A stretch of 64,000 bases of DNA from Falsigemmobacter intermedius (GTDB lineage Bacteria > Pseudomonadota > Alphaproteobacteria > Rhodobacterales > Rhodobacteraceae): contig NZ_SBLC01000006.1 of assembly GCF_004054105.1 (NCBI RefSeq), forward strand, positions 1-64,000, in the 5' to 3' direction. The translations under genes and the position numbers were made by a program. This document shows positions 37,746 to 45,548 of the stretch, one piece after another (position 1 is the stretch's first letter; each line of letters begins with the position of its first letter). The notes beneath the pieces are model-generated. The model worked only from the letters and a program-made list of their open reading frames with translations. It ran no database searches and was not told where the DNA came from.

Positions 37746-37784
37746 AAGAAAACGGCCCGCTGCGAAAGCAACGGGCCGTTTTCT
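37746..37784 (-). terminator. Terminator after tRNA-His, usable both ways
   Basis: AAAACGGCCCG, a small internal stem-loop, CGGGCCGTTTTC TTTTGC on the minus strand, 3 bases past the tRNA-His CCA end. The plus direction also has a T-run, so it can serve the small gene as well. Confidence 0.75.
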
Positions 37785-37786
37785 TC

Positions 37787-37863
37787 TGGTACCGCCTCCC
37801 CGGCTCGAACGGGGGACCTCCGGATCCACAATCCGGCGCTCTAACCAACTGAGCTAAGGCGGC
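37787..37863 (-). tRNA. tRNA-His (anticodon GTG), alphaproteobacterial type
   Basis: The 77-base minus-strand gene has the anticodon loop TTGTGGA (GTG) with stem CCGGA/TCCGG and an encoded CCA. The acceptor stem is GCCGCCT / AGGCGGT, which gives a G1:U72 wobble with A73. The base before G1 is T, so no G-1 is encoded, and a C73 partner for it is missing too. This is the alphaproteobacterial form of tRNA-His that lacks the otherwise universal G-1:C73. Confidence 0.94.
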
Positions 37864-37978
37864 ACTGAGGGCTGTTTAGCCTCAGCGGCGGGGGGATGCA
37901 AGAGCAACTTGTGGAAATTCAGGGCTGACTGTCAAAATTCCTGCCTGAAGAACCGGCGATAACCTTCTGAGACAGAAA

Positions 37979-38009
37979 GAAAAACGGCACCGCAATCGCG
38001 GTGCCGTTT
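37979..38009 (-). terminator. Rho-independent terminator of tig
   Basis: On the minus strand, AAACGGCACCGC, loop gatt, GCGGTGCCGTTT, then TT C TTTCTG; a 12-bp perfect stem 30 bases past the tig stop. Confidence 0.88.
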
Positions 38010-38039
38010 CCCTTAAACCGGATCTGCCGGAAAGGCGGA

Positions 38040-39374
38040 TCAGAGTTCGTCCAGAGCTTCAACAGCTTTGGTCAGATCGTCTTTCGAGACTTCTTTGTCA
38101 GCGACTTTGGCAGCCGAGAGGATGTGGTCAACGACCTTGTCCTCGAAGATCGGTGCGCGCAGCTGCTGCTGAGCCTGCGGGTTCTTCTGGATGAATTCGA
38201 AGAACTGACGCTCCTGGCCCGGGTACTGACGTGCCTGGTTCAGAACGGCCTGGGTCAGCTCTGCATCGGTGACCTGAACGTCGGCTTTGCGGCCGATTTC
38301 AGCGAGCAGGAGGCCCAGACGCACGCGGCGCTCAGCGAGAGCTTTGTGCTCGTCCGAAACTTCGATCGCACCGTGGTTGTGATCGTGGACGTGCGGGTTC
38401 TCTTCGTGCCAGAGCTGGTGAGCGATCTGGTTGGCTTCGGCTTCCACCAGCGAGGGCGGCAGGTCGAATTTCACCAGAGCGTCGAGCTGGTCGAGCAGGC
38501 CACGCTTCAGCACAGCGCGCGACGCGCCGGTGTATTCAGCTTCCAGGCGCTCAGCGACCTGTTTTTTCAGCGCTTCGAGCGACTCGGCACCGAATTTGGT
38601 GGCCAGTTCGTCGTTGATCTCAGCTTCTTTCGCAGTCTTCACCGCCTTCACGGTGCAGGCGAAAACAGCGGCTTTGCCAGCGAGGTGCTGTGCGCCGTAG
38701 TTTTCCGGGAAGGAAACGTTCACGGCAACTTCGTCACCGGCTTTTGCGCCGACGAGCTGCTCTTCGAAGCCCGGAATGAACGAGCCCGAACCCAGGGTCA
38801 GCGGGTAGTCTTCGCCGGCGCCGCCTTCGAATTCCACGCCGTCGATCGAGCCTTTGAAGTCGATGACAACCTGATCGCCATTGGCGGCCGCGGTGCCCTC
38901 AGCAGCGTCTTCAAAGTTTTTCGCCGATTTCGCGAGGTTCGCGAGAGCCTCGTCGATGGCTGCGTCGTCAGCTTTGACAACCAGACGCTCCAGCGAAACG
39001 CCCGAGAGATCTGCTTCCGGGATTTCCGGCAGAGCTTCATAGGTCATCGAAACAACCAGCTCATCGCCTTCTTTCCAGGTTTCGCCGTTCTGCATCTCGA
39101 CTTTCGGCTGCAGAGCCGGACGGTCACCCGATTTCTCGAAGTGCTCGTTCATGGCGGCGTCGATGGCATCCTGCATCGCATCGCCAAGCAGACGCTGGCC
39201 GAACTGCTTGCGCAGAATCGCCATCGGTACTTTGCCCTTACGGAAACCTTTGACCTCGACGTCGGGCTGGGCTTCGAGCAGTTTCGCCTCGACCTTCGCG
39301 TCGAGTTCAGCCGCGGTCACGGTGATCGTGTAGCCGCGCTTCAGGCCTTCATTCAGGGTCTCAGTGACCTGCAT
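38040..39374 (-). CDS. tig: Trigger factor (ribosome-bound chaperone/PPIase)
   Basis: Trigger factor binds the ribosome exit site and shields nascent chains. The 444-residue protein begins [17 protein letters not shown] and has the ribosome-binding signature GFRKGKVPM. The FKBP-type PPIase domain is around [17 protein letters not shown], followed by a long helical C-terminal domain. I start at 39374 because AAGGA lies 6 bases before it. The frame stays open further upstream only by running into the tRNA-Leu gene, which is 22 bases away and probably in the same transcript. Confidence 0.95.
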   Translation of the reverse strand: MQVTETLNEGLKRGYTITVTAAELDAKVEAKLLEAQPDVEVKGFRKGKVPMAILRKQFGQRLLGDAMQDAIDAAMNEHFEKSGDRPALQPKVEMQNGETWKEGDELVVSMTYEALPEIPEADLSGVSLERLVVKADDAAIDEALANLAKSAKNFEDAAEGTAAANGDQVVIDFKGSIDGVEFEGGAGEDYPLTLGSGSFIPGFEEQLVGAKAGDEVAVNVSFPENYGAQHLAGKAAVFACTVKAVKTAKEAEINDELATKFGAESLEALKKQVAERLEAEYTGASRAVLKRGLLDQLDALVKFDLPPSLVEAEANQIAHQLWHEENPHVHDHNHGAIEVSDEHKALAERRVRLGLLLAEIGRKADVQVTDAELTQAVLNQARQYPGQERQFFEFIQKNPQAQQQLRAPIFEDKVVDHILSAAKVADKEVSKDDLTKAVEALDEL

Positions 39375-39396
39375 GGTGCGTCCTTCTATATCCATA

Positions 39397-39481
39397 TGGT
39401 GCGGGTGGAGGGACTTGAACCCCCACGCCTTGCGGCGCCGGAACCTAAATCCGGTGCGTCTGCCAATTCCGCCACACCCGC
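39397..39481 (-). tRNA. tRNA-Leu (anticodon TAG)
   Basis: The 85-base minus-strand gene has acceptor GCGGGTG / CACCCGC, a class II long variable arm (GCGCCGCAAGGCGT), anticodon loop TTTAGGT within CCGGA/TCCGG (TAG, reading CUA/CUG-type codons), and an encoded CCA. It is 22 bases upstream of the tig start. Confidence 0.95.
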
Positions 39482-39597
39482 ATCGTTCATAAAGGCAGGG
39501 CCGTCCCAAGGGGCGGCCCCGCATTCCGCGCTCTTCTAGCAAAGCCACGACGCGGATGCGAGAGGAAAATCGGGCTTATCGCCCGGCAATGCATCAC

Positions 39598-40488
39598 TTA
39601 GCGCTGCACCCCGGGGGGCAGGGCGCGGATGGCCTTCAGGATCAGCTGCCGGATGGGGCCCAGGGCCGCGTCCGACCAGATCATGCGCCGCCCCTTATGA
39701 TCCACGATCAATGCGCCTTCGGGGGCCGCCAGCAGGGCCTCGGGTTTCACTGCGTCACCGGGCAGGGTGATCGCGGTCAGCCCGGCGCGTCTGCGCCGCA
39801 CCCAGGGCAGCGCGCCAAGTGCGCGGCTCGCCCAGGTCCAGGGCAGCATGAACTCGGTGGGCATCTTTACCGCAAGACGGCCGGGGATTTCACGGATAAC
39901 ATCCTGCGCGGCCCAGCTGATAAAGCGCTCATCCGCCCGCATCGGATGAAAGGTGCAGTCCGGCCAGTCTTTCAAAAGCGCCTGAAAGCGCGCGGCGATA
40001 TAAGCGGTTTCTGCGGGGTGAAACACCACCAGCGAGGAATTGCCCCGCGCATAGCGCCGCCCCTTTGTCAGCCGGAAGGCCAGTCGCCCCGGCCAGCCAA
40101 AGCGCAGCGGCGTGCTGCGAAAGAGCGCGACCGTCTGCGGCGTTTCCATCAGATCGATCAAGGCCGCCGGATCTTTCAGAAACAGCGTGTCGAGATCGCT
40201 GAAAAGCGCGGGCATATCCGTCGGGATCAGACCTTCGGTAAACATCGCAAGCTTGGCCTGGCAGCCGGAGCGCAGGAGCTGCGGCAAAAGCCAGCCCTCA
40301 GGGAAGGGGCGTTGCAGAACAGGTTCCGGCAGTCCGTCGCGCGGGCGGTCGGTGATGACCACCACCCGTGCAAGGCTCGGTGAGAGGGCGCGGGCCGCAA
40401 GAATGATGCGGCTGAGGTCACCGCCGCCGTATTTGGTGCCCCAGACAATCAGGACAAGTTGCCAGGGACGGGCTGGGGGCCTGTTCAT
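39598..40488 (-). CDS. Putative glycosyltransferase-like protein
   Basis: The 296-residue protein (start ATG 40488) has a Rossmann-like beginning (WQLVLIVWGTKYGGGDLSR, then ARVVVITDRP) and the acidic FSDLDTLFL, which resembles the DXD nucleotide-sugar site of GT-A transferases. An aromatic, basic C-terminal half follows, with a DERFISW motif. That makes it a likely sugar transferase acting on an envelope polysaccharide or glycolipid. The donor, acceptor and family are not clear to me. It is a lone gene between tRNA-Leu and the fba gene. Confidence 0.6.
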   Translation of the reverse strand: MNRPPARPWQLVLIVWGTKYGGGDLSRIILAARALSPSLARVVVITDRPRDGLPEPVLQRPFPEGWLLPQLLRSGCQAKLAMFTEGLIPTDMPALFSDLDTLFLKDPAALIDLMETPQTVALFRSTPLRFGWPGRLAFRLTKGRRYARGNSSLVVFHPAETAYIAARFQALLKDWPDCTFHPMRADERFISWAAQDVIREIPGRLAVKMPTEFMLPWTWASRALGALPWVRRRRAGLTAITLPGDAVKPEALLAAPEGALIVDHKGRRMIWSDAALGPIRQLILKAIRALPPGVQR

Positions 40489-40862
40489 TACGCGCTCCGG
40501 AACATCACACGAACTGACTCTCACCTAGACCTCATCTCTGTAAAACGCCATGGGGCAGCGCGCTGCGAGCGGTTCTGTTTGCGGGATGGTCTCATCTTCG
40601 GTCGCACCCATCTGCGCCTCTTCAGGGGGCAGATGCCCTGGGCGGGCAGTCCGCTGTCCTATTGATGCGACCATCTTTTCCACGCGGCGGCGGCAATCTG
40701 CTGCGGGGCTGTTTCGTGCCCGCACCGGCTTCCGTTTTCATTGGCCCTGAGCAGGGCTTCGCTCTGTGACAGAGATGTTAACGCAATCATCATAGACAGA
40801 GGGAGCGGTGCACCCTAAAGGGAGCGCAGACCTCATCCTCCCCCCAAGATCAGGGATCCGAC
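40489..40862. other. Intergenic region before the aldolase gene
   Basis: No convincing gene in 374 bases; short frames on both strands lack ribosome sites and family features. It contains a hairpin CATCTGC...GCAGATG near 40609-40635 of unknown role. The divergent promoters for the glycosyltransferase-like gene and for the aldolase must lie here, the latter probably near 40770-40800. Confidence 0.4.
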
Positions 40863-41792
40863 ATGCGCGCGACGAAAACCGTCCAGAAAATTCTTGCGAA
40901 TTACGAAGGCGAAACCCCCGGCGTGAAAGCCAACCTCTGCCGCATGCTGATGACCGGCAAGCTGGCAGGCACCGGTAAGATGATCATTCTGCCGGTGGAC
41001 CAGGGCTTTGAGCATGGCCCGGCCCGTTCCTTTGCCGCCAACCCGGCCGGCTACGACCCCCATTATCACTACCAGCTGGCAATCGATGCAGGCCTCAACG
41101 CCTATGCAGCGCCGCTCGGCCCGCTGGAAGCCGGTGCAGACACTTTCGCAGGTCAGATCCCGACCATTCTGAAAGTGAACTCGGCCAACTCGCTGATGTC
41201 GGGCACCGCCGGTAAAAACCAGGCGATCACCGCTTCGGTCGATGACGCGCTGCGTCTGGGCTGCTCGGCCATCGGTTTCACCATCTATCCGGGCTCGGAC
41301 TGCCAGCTCGATATGTATGAAGAAATCGTTGAGATGCGCAAAGAGGCTGCGGCCAAAGGCGTGGCTACTGTGATCTGGTCCTACCCGCGTGGTGAAGCTG
41401 TCACCAAAGACGGCGAACTGGCGATCGACGTGGCGGCCTATGCGGCGCATATCGCGGCACTGCTGGGCGCACATATCATCAAGATCAAACTCTCGACCGA
41501 CCATCTGATGCTGCCGGAAGCGAAGAAGGTCTATGAAGAGAAACAGATCGACATTGCGACCCTTGAGGCCCGCGTGCGTCACTGCGTGCAGTCCTCGTTC
41601 AACGGCCGTCGTCTGATCGTCTTCTCGGGCGGCGCTGCAAAAGGCACTGACGCTGTTTATGACGACGCCCGCGCGATTCTCGCAGGCGGCGGCAACGGCT
41701 CGATCATCGGCCGTAACTCCTTCCAGCGTTCGCGCGAAGATGCGCTGGCCATGCTGCAAAAGCTGGTCGACATCTACAAGGGCAAAGCCTGA
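40863..41792 (+). CDS. fbaB: Fructose-bisphosphate aldolase class I (DhnA/FbaB type)
   Basis: Class I aldolase reversibly splits fructose-1,6-bisphosphate through a Schiff-base lysine and needs no metal. The 309-residue protein has IILPVDQGFEHGPARSF, GCSAIGFTIYPGSD, and HIIKIKLSTDHL, which contains the likely Schiff-base Lys. The DhnA/FbaB family is of archaeal-bacterial type, distinct from the class II zinc enzymes, and is common in Rhodobacteraceae. It is monocistronic, ended by a strong terminator. Confidence 0.92.
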   Translation: MRATKTVQKILANYEGETPGVKANLCRMLMTGKLAGTGKMIILPVDQGFEHGPARSFAANPAGYDPHYHYQLAIDAGLNAYAAPLGPLEAGADTFAGQIPTILKVNSANSLMSGTAGKNQAITASVDDALRLGCSAIGFTIYPGSDCQLDMYEEIVEMRKEAAAKGVATVIWSYPRGEAVTKDGELAIDVAAYAAHIAALLGAHIIKIKLSTDHLMLPEAKKVYEEKQIDIATLEARVRHCVQSSFNGRRLIVFSGGAAKGTDAVYDDARAILAGGGNGSIIGRNSFQRSREDALAMLQKLVDIYKGKA

Positions 41793-41830
41793 TCCCTTCG
41801 GCGCCCTTGGGCGCCGGAGTGAAATTTTTG

Positions 41831-41861
41831 AAGGCAGCACCCCCGAGGTGCTGCCTTTTTT
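41831..41861 (+). terminator. Rho-independent terminator of the aldolase gene
   Basis: GGCAGCACC, loop cccga, GGTGCTGCC followed by six T, 40 bases after the stop. Confidence 0.9.
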
Positions 41862-41969
41862 CATTATTTCCAGGCAGTCTGATCTGATGCACAGATCCTG
41901 TGCGATCGCGGCTCTCGTCCAAAGGGGATGCGGTGAGGCAGATGTCGGGCAAAGGTTACGGGGATTGAA

Positions 41970-43175
41970 ATGTCTTTAAAGAATACGCCGCGCAGTTACG
42001 GAAGCCTGGCCCGGGGGCTTCACTGGGCCACGGCCCTGCTGATTCTGACCACCTTTCCGATGGGCTGGTATGCCGAAAGCCTGCCCTACGACAGCTCTGA
42101 GGCGCTGGCCTATAAAGCGCAGGTCTTTTCGCTGCATAAAACGCTCGGGATTGCGGCCTTTTTTGTCGGCCTCATCCGCATTCTCTGGGCGCTGACCCAG
42201 GTGCATCCGGTCGCGGTTAACCCGGAGCATCGGGCCGCCAACTGGCTGGCGGCTGTGGTGCATTACGGACTTTACGCAGCGCTCCTGCTGGTGCCGCTGG
42301 CCGGCTGGGTGCATCACGCGGCGTCGGAGGGCTTTGCCCCGATTCTCTGGCCCTTCGGCCAGTCGCTGCCCATGGTGCCGAAGTCACTGGCTCTGGCTGA
42401 GGCTGCGGGTCTGGCCCATGTGACGGCCACCTGGGTGCTTCTGGGCTTTGTCGGGCTGCATGTCGCCGGTGCGCTGAAACATGCGGTCATCGACCGGGAC
42501 GGCACGCTGGCGCGGATGCTGACCGGTCGCGCCGCCGGGCAGGACGGCCCCAAAGCGCAGGGCGCAGCCGTTGCGGCCGTGGCAATCTGGGGCGTGGCCG
42601 CGGCCGTCGCCTGGACGACCTCGGGCGAGCGCGGGGCCACGCCTGTGGCCGAAGCGGTCCCGCAGGTGGTTGCGACAGCGGCTCCCGGCTTCTGGCAGGT
42701 CACGGAAGGCAGCCTGAAGATCGCCGTGGTTCAGATGGGCACCCGCGTTGAGGGGGAATTTGCCTCCTGGGATGCCGCGATCCGCTTTGATCCCGAAGCC
42801 ACGGAGGGCAATGAGGCGGATGTGCGGATCGCGCTGGCCTCGCTGAAACTCGGGGCGGTTTCGGACCAGGCCACGGGCCCGGATTTTCTGAACGCCGCAG
42901 CTTTTGCGGAAAGCCGCTACACCGCGCGTCTGATCCCGCAGGGAGATGCCTGGCTCGCGCAGGGAGAACTCACCCTCAACGGACGCAGCCTGCCCCTTGA
43001 TATGCCCTTCACCCTCACCCCCCGGGGGGAGGTGACACAAATGTCCGGGCGCACCACCATTGACCGGCGTAATTTTGGGATTGGTGAGAAATATCCTGAC
43101 GAGGCCAGTGTCGGATACCTTGTTGAAGTTCTGGTCGATCTGACGGCCCGTCCGTCGGCTGAGGCGGAGCGTTAA
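41970..43175 (+). CDS. Cytochrome b561 domain fused to a YceI-like domain
   Basis: The 401-residue protein starts with a four-helix cytochrome b561 membrane domain (GLHWATALLILTTFPMGWY, HKTLGIAAFFVGLIRILWAL, HYGLYAALLLVPLAGWVHH, LLGFVGLHVAGALKH) with the haem-ligand histidines. After a linker helix near 200 comes a YceI-like beta-barrel from about 225 (FWQVTEGSLKIAVVQMG to VEVLVDLTARP). b561 proteins move electrons from quinol. YceI domains bind isoprenoid or quinone-like lipids, so the fusion may handle quinones in the periplasm. The HWE kinase gene follows closely. Confidence 0.87.
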   Translation: MSLKNTPRSYGSLARGLHWATALLILTTFPMGWYAESLPYDSSEALAYKAQVFSLHKTLGIAAFFVGLIRILWALTQVHPVAVNPEHRAANWLAAVVHYGLYAALLLVPLAGWVHHAASEGFAPILWPFGQSLPMVPKSLALAEAAGLAHVTATWVLLGFVGLHVAGALKHAVIDRDGTLARMLTGRAAGQDGPKAQGAAVAAVAIWGVAAAVAWTTSGERGATPVAEAVPQVVATAAPGFWQVTEGSLKIAVVQMGTRVEGEFASWDAAIRFDPEATEGNEADVRIALASLKLGAVSDQATGPDFLNAAAFAESRYTARLIPQGDAWLAQGELTLNGRSLPLDMPFTLTPRGEVTQMSGRTTIDRRNFGIGEKYPDEASVGYLVEVLVDLTARPSAEAER

Positions 43176-43218
43176 TCAGTTTTAACTGTTGCTCTACGGG
43201 ATTCGCCGTATTGTTCTG

Positions 43219-44907
43219 ATGTCAGGATCCGGACAGGGATGGCAGAGGAACTCTCCGGCAGGGGGTGGCCGGACAGGCGAAAGGGCGGGCTCGGTGAGCA
43301 AACGGGCAGAGGGTGGACTGAGGGCTTATAAGATCCCCCTTTTGACAGTAGGGGTGGGGCTGCTTCTTGCGGCCTCGCTCACGAATCTGGTCTATCGCTA
43401 TGAAACCGACCGTCTGCGCCACAGCGCTGAGCGGCGGCTCTCCGACATCGCCTTTCACATCGCGAGCCGCATAGACCGCATCAATGTGGTCCTGCAGGTC
43501 TCGCGCGCCTTTCTGGAGAGCCGCAGCGGCAATGCCATTACCCGTGAGCGGTTTCAGCGGTTCCACCTGCACCTGCAGGAGGCGGGCATGCTGGAAGGCA
43601 TGCAGGGCCTGGGCTTTGCCGCGCTGCTTTCGCCCGGTGATGTGGCGACGGTAGAAAACCGCATTGCGCAGGACTACGGCCTGCCCCGCAGGCTCTGGCC
43701 CGCCCCTGCGGGGGGGCGTCTCCATTCTGCGATCATGCTGCTTGAACCTGCGGATGAGCCGAACCTTGCGGCCCTTGGCTTTGACATGATGTCAGAGGAC
43801 CAGCGCCGCACGGCCATGGAAGCCGCGATGCTGAGCGATCAGCCGCAGCTGACGGGCCCGGTCACTCTGGTTCAGCAGCTTGACGATCCGCGACGGGCAG
43901 GGGCACTGATGTATCTCTACGTCAACAGCGACAGAAACGCTGATCTGCCGGGGTTTCTCTACGCGCCGCTGCGGCTTGAGGCCTTGCTGGCGACGGTGCT
44001 GGAAGGGCGCTACGAAGGTTATGCCATGCGCATCACCGATGTGGAAATGCCGCAGACGGCGGTTTATGAGACGGCTGGCTATCAGGAGACGCAGGAACAT
44101 CGCGGCGCCGCGTCCCGCCGTCTTGAGGCCGCGGGCCGCATCTGGCAGCTGAACCTGCGCGATCCGCGGATGGCCAATCTGGTGACCAGCCTGCCGATGA
44201 CCTTTGTGGTGGGCGCGCTTGCGCTGATCTCGGCGATGCTGGCGGGGGCGGCGACCCATTCGCTCCAGGCCTATCTGCGCAACGCCCGCGAGCTGGGGCG
44301 GGTGCAGCGCCGCATGCTGGCGCAGAAAGATCTTCACCTCCGGGAGATGTCGCACCGGCTGAAGAATGTTCTGGCGCGGGTTTCGGCCATCGCGCGTCAG
44401 ACTGCCAACCGCTCTGAAGATCGCGGTGAATTTCTGAAATCCTTTAACGGTCGTCTGCAGGCCATGGCGGCGGCGCAGGATCTGCTGACCCGCGCCGTGC
44501 CTGCGGGCACCTCGCTGCGCGCCCTGATGACGGCAGAGTTGAACCAGCTTTACGACGACAGCCCCTCGAATGTCTCCATCGAGGGGGAGGACATCCACCT
44601 GACGAGCGAGCAGACCGAGGCCCTTGGGCTTTGCATCCATGAGATGGCCACCAATGCGCTGAAATATGGCGCGGGCACCATGCCTGGAGGGCAGATTGCC
44701 ATCCGCTGGGATCTTGACGGTCAGATGCTGCATCTGGTCTGGGATGAGGCGACCACAGCGCCGGTTGCGCGGCCTGCCAAACCGGGTTTTGGCACCCGTC
44801 TGATGGAAAGCTGCGTGCAGGGAACGCTGAACGGAACCCTTGGTGGGGAATTCCGCACCCACGGGCTGACGATCAGAATTTCTTTTCCGTTACAGAGCGT
44901 TAGCTAA
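43219..44907 (+). CDS. Membrane sensor histidine kinase, HWE family, CHASE-type sensor
   Basis: The protein (about 562 residues) has a first membrane helix (IPLLTVGVGLLLAASLTNLVY) and a CHASE-like periplasmic domain of about 270 residues. A second helix (MTFVVGALALISAMLAGAA) precedes an HWE kinase core: H box EMSHRLKNVLARV (His379), N box CIHEMATNALKYGA and the WDE motif. HWE kinases often feed the PhyR/NepR/EcfG general stress response. No response regulator is adjacent. The start is uncertain: ATG 43219, TTG 43189 or GTG 43294. Confidence 0.88.
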   Translation: MSGSGQGWQRNSPAGGGRTGERAGSVSKRAEGGLRAYKIPLLTVGVGLLLAASLTNLVYRYETDRLRHSAERRLSDIAFHIASRIDRINVVLQVSRAFLESRSGNAITRERFQRFHLHLQEAGMLEGMQGLGFAALLSPGDVATVENRIAQDYGLPRRLWPAPAGGRLHSAIMLLEPADEPNLAALGFDMMSEDQRRTAMEAAMLSDQPQLTGPVTLVQQLDDPRRAGALMYLYVNSDRNADLPGFLYAPLRLEALLATVLEGRYEGYAMRITDVEMPQTAVYETAGYQETQEHRGAASRRLEAAGRIWQLNLRDPRMANLVTSLPMTFVVGALALISAMLAGAATHSLQAYLRNARELGRVQRRMLAQKDLHLREMSHRLKNVLARVSAIARQTANRSEDRGEFLKSFNGRLQAMAAAQDLLTRAVPAGTSLRALMTAELNQLYDDSPSNVSIEGEDIHLTSEQTEALGLCIHEMATNALKYGAGTMPGGQIAIRWDLDGQMLHLVWDEATTAPVARPAKPGFGTRLMESCVQGTLNGTLGGEFRTHGLTIRISFPLQSVS

Positions 44908-44928
44908 ATCTGTCTTTCGCAGATTTCG

Positions 44929-44954
44929 GGAACCCGCAGCCTCTTTGCTGCGTT
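44929..44954 (+). promoter_or_regulatory. EcfG-like promoter motif (GGAAC-N17-CGTT)
   Basis: GGAAC at 44929-44933, 17 bases, CGTT at 44951-44954: an exact match to the alphaproteobacterial general-stress sigma factor consensus. A single such match is expected by chance roughly once in a window of this size, so position (just behind an HWE kinase) is the main support. Confidence 0.4.
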
Positions 44955-45132
44955 ATCTCATTGTGAATGTAAGAGTTTTCCTCTGCAGGCAAGGGTTCCG
45001 GGCGTCGTTGCCTCGTGGTTCGGGATCTGCGTCCGCAGCGGGCGGTCCGACCTTCTGTTTCGGGTCGGAGATGGTGTTTGGCGTGCTCCGGATGTTTCCC
45101 GGATAGTGGGGTAAGAGTGCTTCTGCCCGTGT

Positions 45133-45172
45133 CCTGCGAGTGGGGCCCTGCGAGTGGGGCTGCGAGTGGGGC
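45133..45172 (+). repeat. Triple tandem repeat, 14/14/12 bp
   Basis: Two perfect copies of cctgcgagtggggc are followed by tgcgagtggggc. A partial fourth copy (tgcgagtg) appears near 45292. It lies inside the candidate RNA region. Confidence 0.85.
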
Positions 45173-45301
45173 AAGGAAAGGTCTTTACACATTTTTAACG
45201 GTTTCTGGGTTTACTCTCAGGTGAACGGCCGTCCGGCCCTCGCCTGAGGGCGTTGTTCCACGCTCAGGCAAAGCCTGTCGGGATAGTATGGTGCGAGTGA
45301 C

Positions 45302-45329
45302 GGGTCTGCCTTCGGGCGGACCCTTTTTT
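45302..45329 (+). terminator. Orphan rho-independent terminator
   Basis: GGGTCtGCC, TTCG, GGCgGACCC and six T. A UUCG-type tetraloop and long T-run make it strong. No coding gene lies within 390 bases upstream. Confidence 0.85.
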
Positions 45330-45412
45330 GTTTCGCAGTGCCCTTTGCAAATTCGCTCTGCGCAAAGACGCATCCCGGCCGCACCGCCCGCGCAGCCGGG
45401 GCGTGAAAGGCG

Positions 45413-45438
45413 GGAACCTCTTTCTCCGGACGGGGGTT
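45413..45438 (+). promoter_or_regulatory. EcfG-like promoter motif before the YqjD-like operon
   Basis: GGAAC at 45413-45417, 17 bases, GGTT at 45435-45438, about 110 bases before the first gene of the operon. The -10 half differs from CGTT at one base. Operons of this type belong to the general stress regulon in some alphaproteobacteria. Confidence 0.4.
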
Positions 45439-45548
45439 GAGACTGTGCAGCCCCGCAGCGTGCGCCGGCATATCAGGCGCATTTCGCGGGGAGGGGGCGT
45501 CCCGAATTGCACGATCAGCAGGCCCGCGACGGGCAGGAGAGGTAAAGA

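Larger units (their letters stand above)
44960..45329 (+). ncRNA. Candidate structured RNA gene with its own terminator
   Basis: An orphan rho-independent terminator at 45302-45329 ends a region that has a promoter-like motif at its start, several nested stems (for example GCCCTC-gcct-GAGGGC near 45236) and no coding frame. The start given is the presumed transcription start; a shorter RNA starting near 45180 is equally possible. I know no matching RNA family. Confidence 0.35.
44908..45548 (+). other. Non-coding stretch between the HWE kinase and the stress operon
   Basis: No convincing gene in 640 bases. In order it contains an EcfG-like promoter motif, a GGTCGGA hairpin near 45045-45070, three tandem copies of tgcgagtggggc, a run of overlapping GC stems, a strong terminator at 45302-45329, and a second EcfG-like motif before the next operon. 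The arrangement suggests a separate untranslated transcript. Confidence 0.45.

Noticed and set aside
40525-40725. 66-residue frames on both strands before the aldolase gene
   Set aside because: They have no ribosome site and no recognisable features, and they lie where the promoters of two divergent genes must be.
45015-45224. 69-residue frame inside the non-coding stretch
   Set aside because: It has no ribosome site, crosses the tandem repeats and shows a composition (Arg, Ser, Gly, Cys) typical of random high-GC translation.
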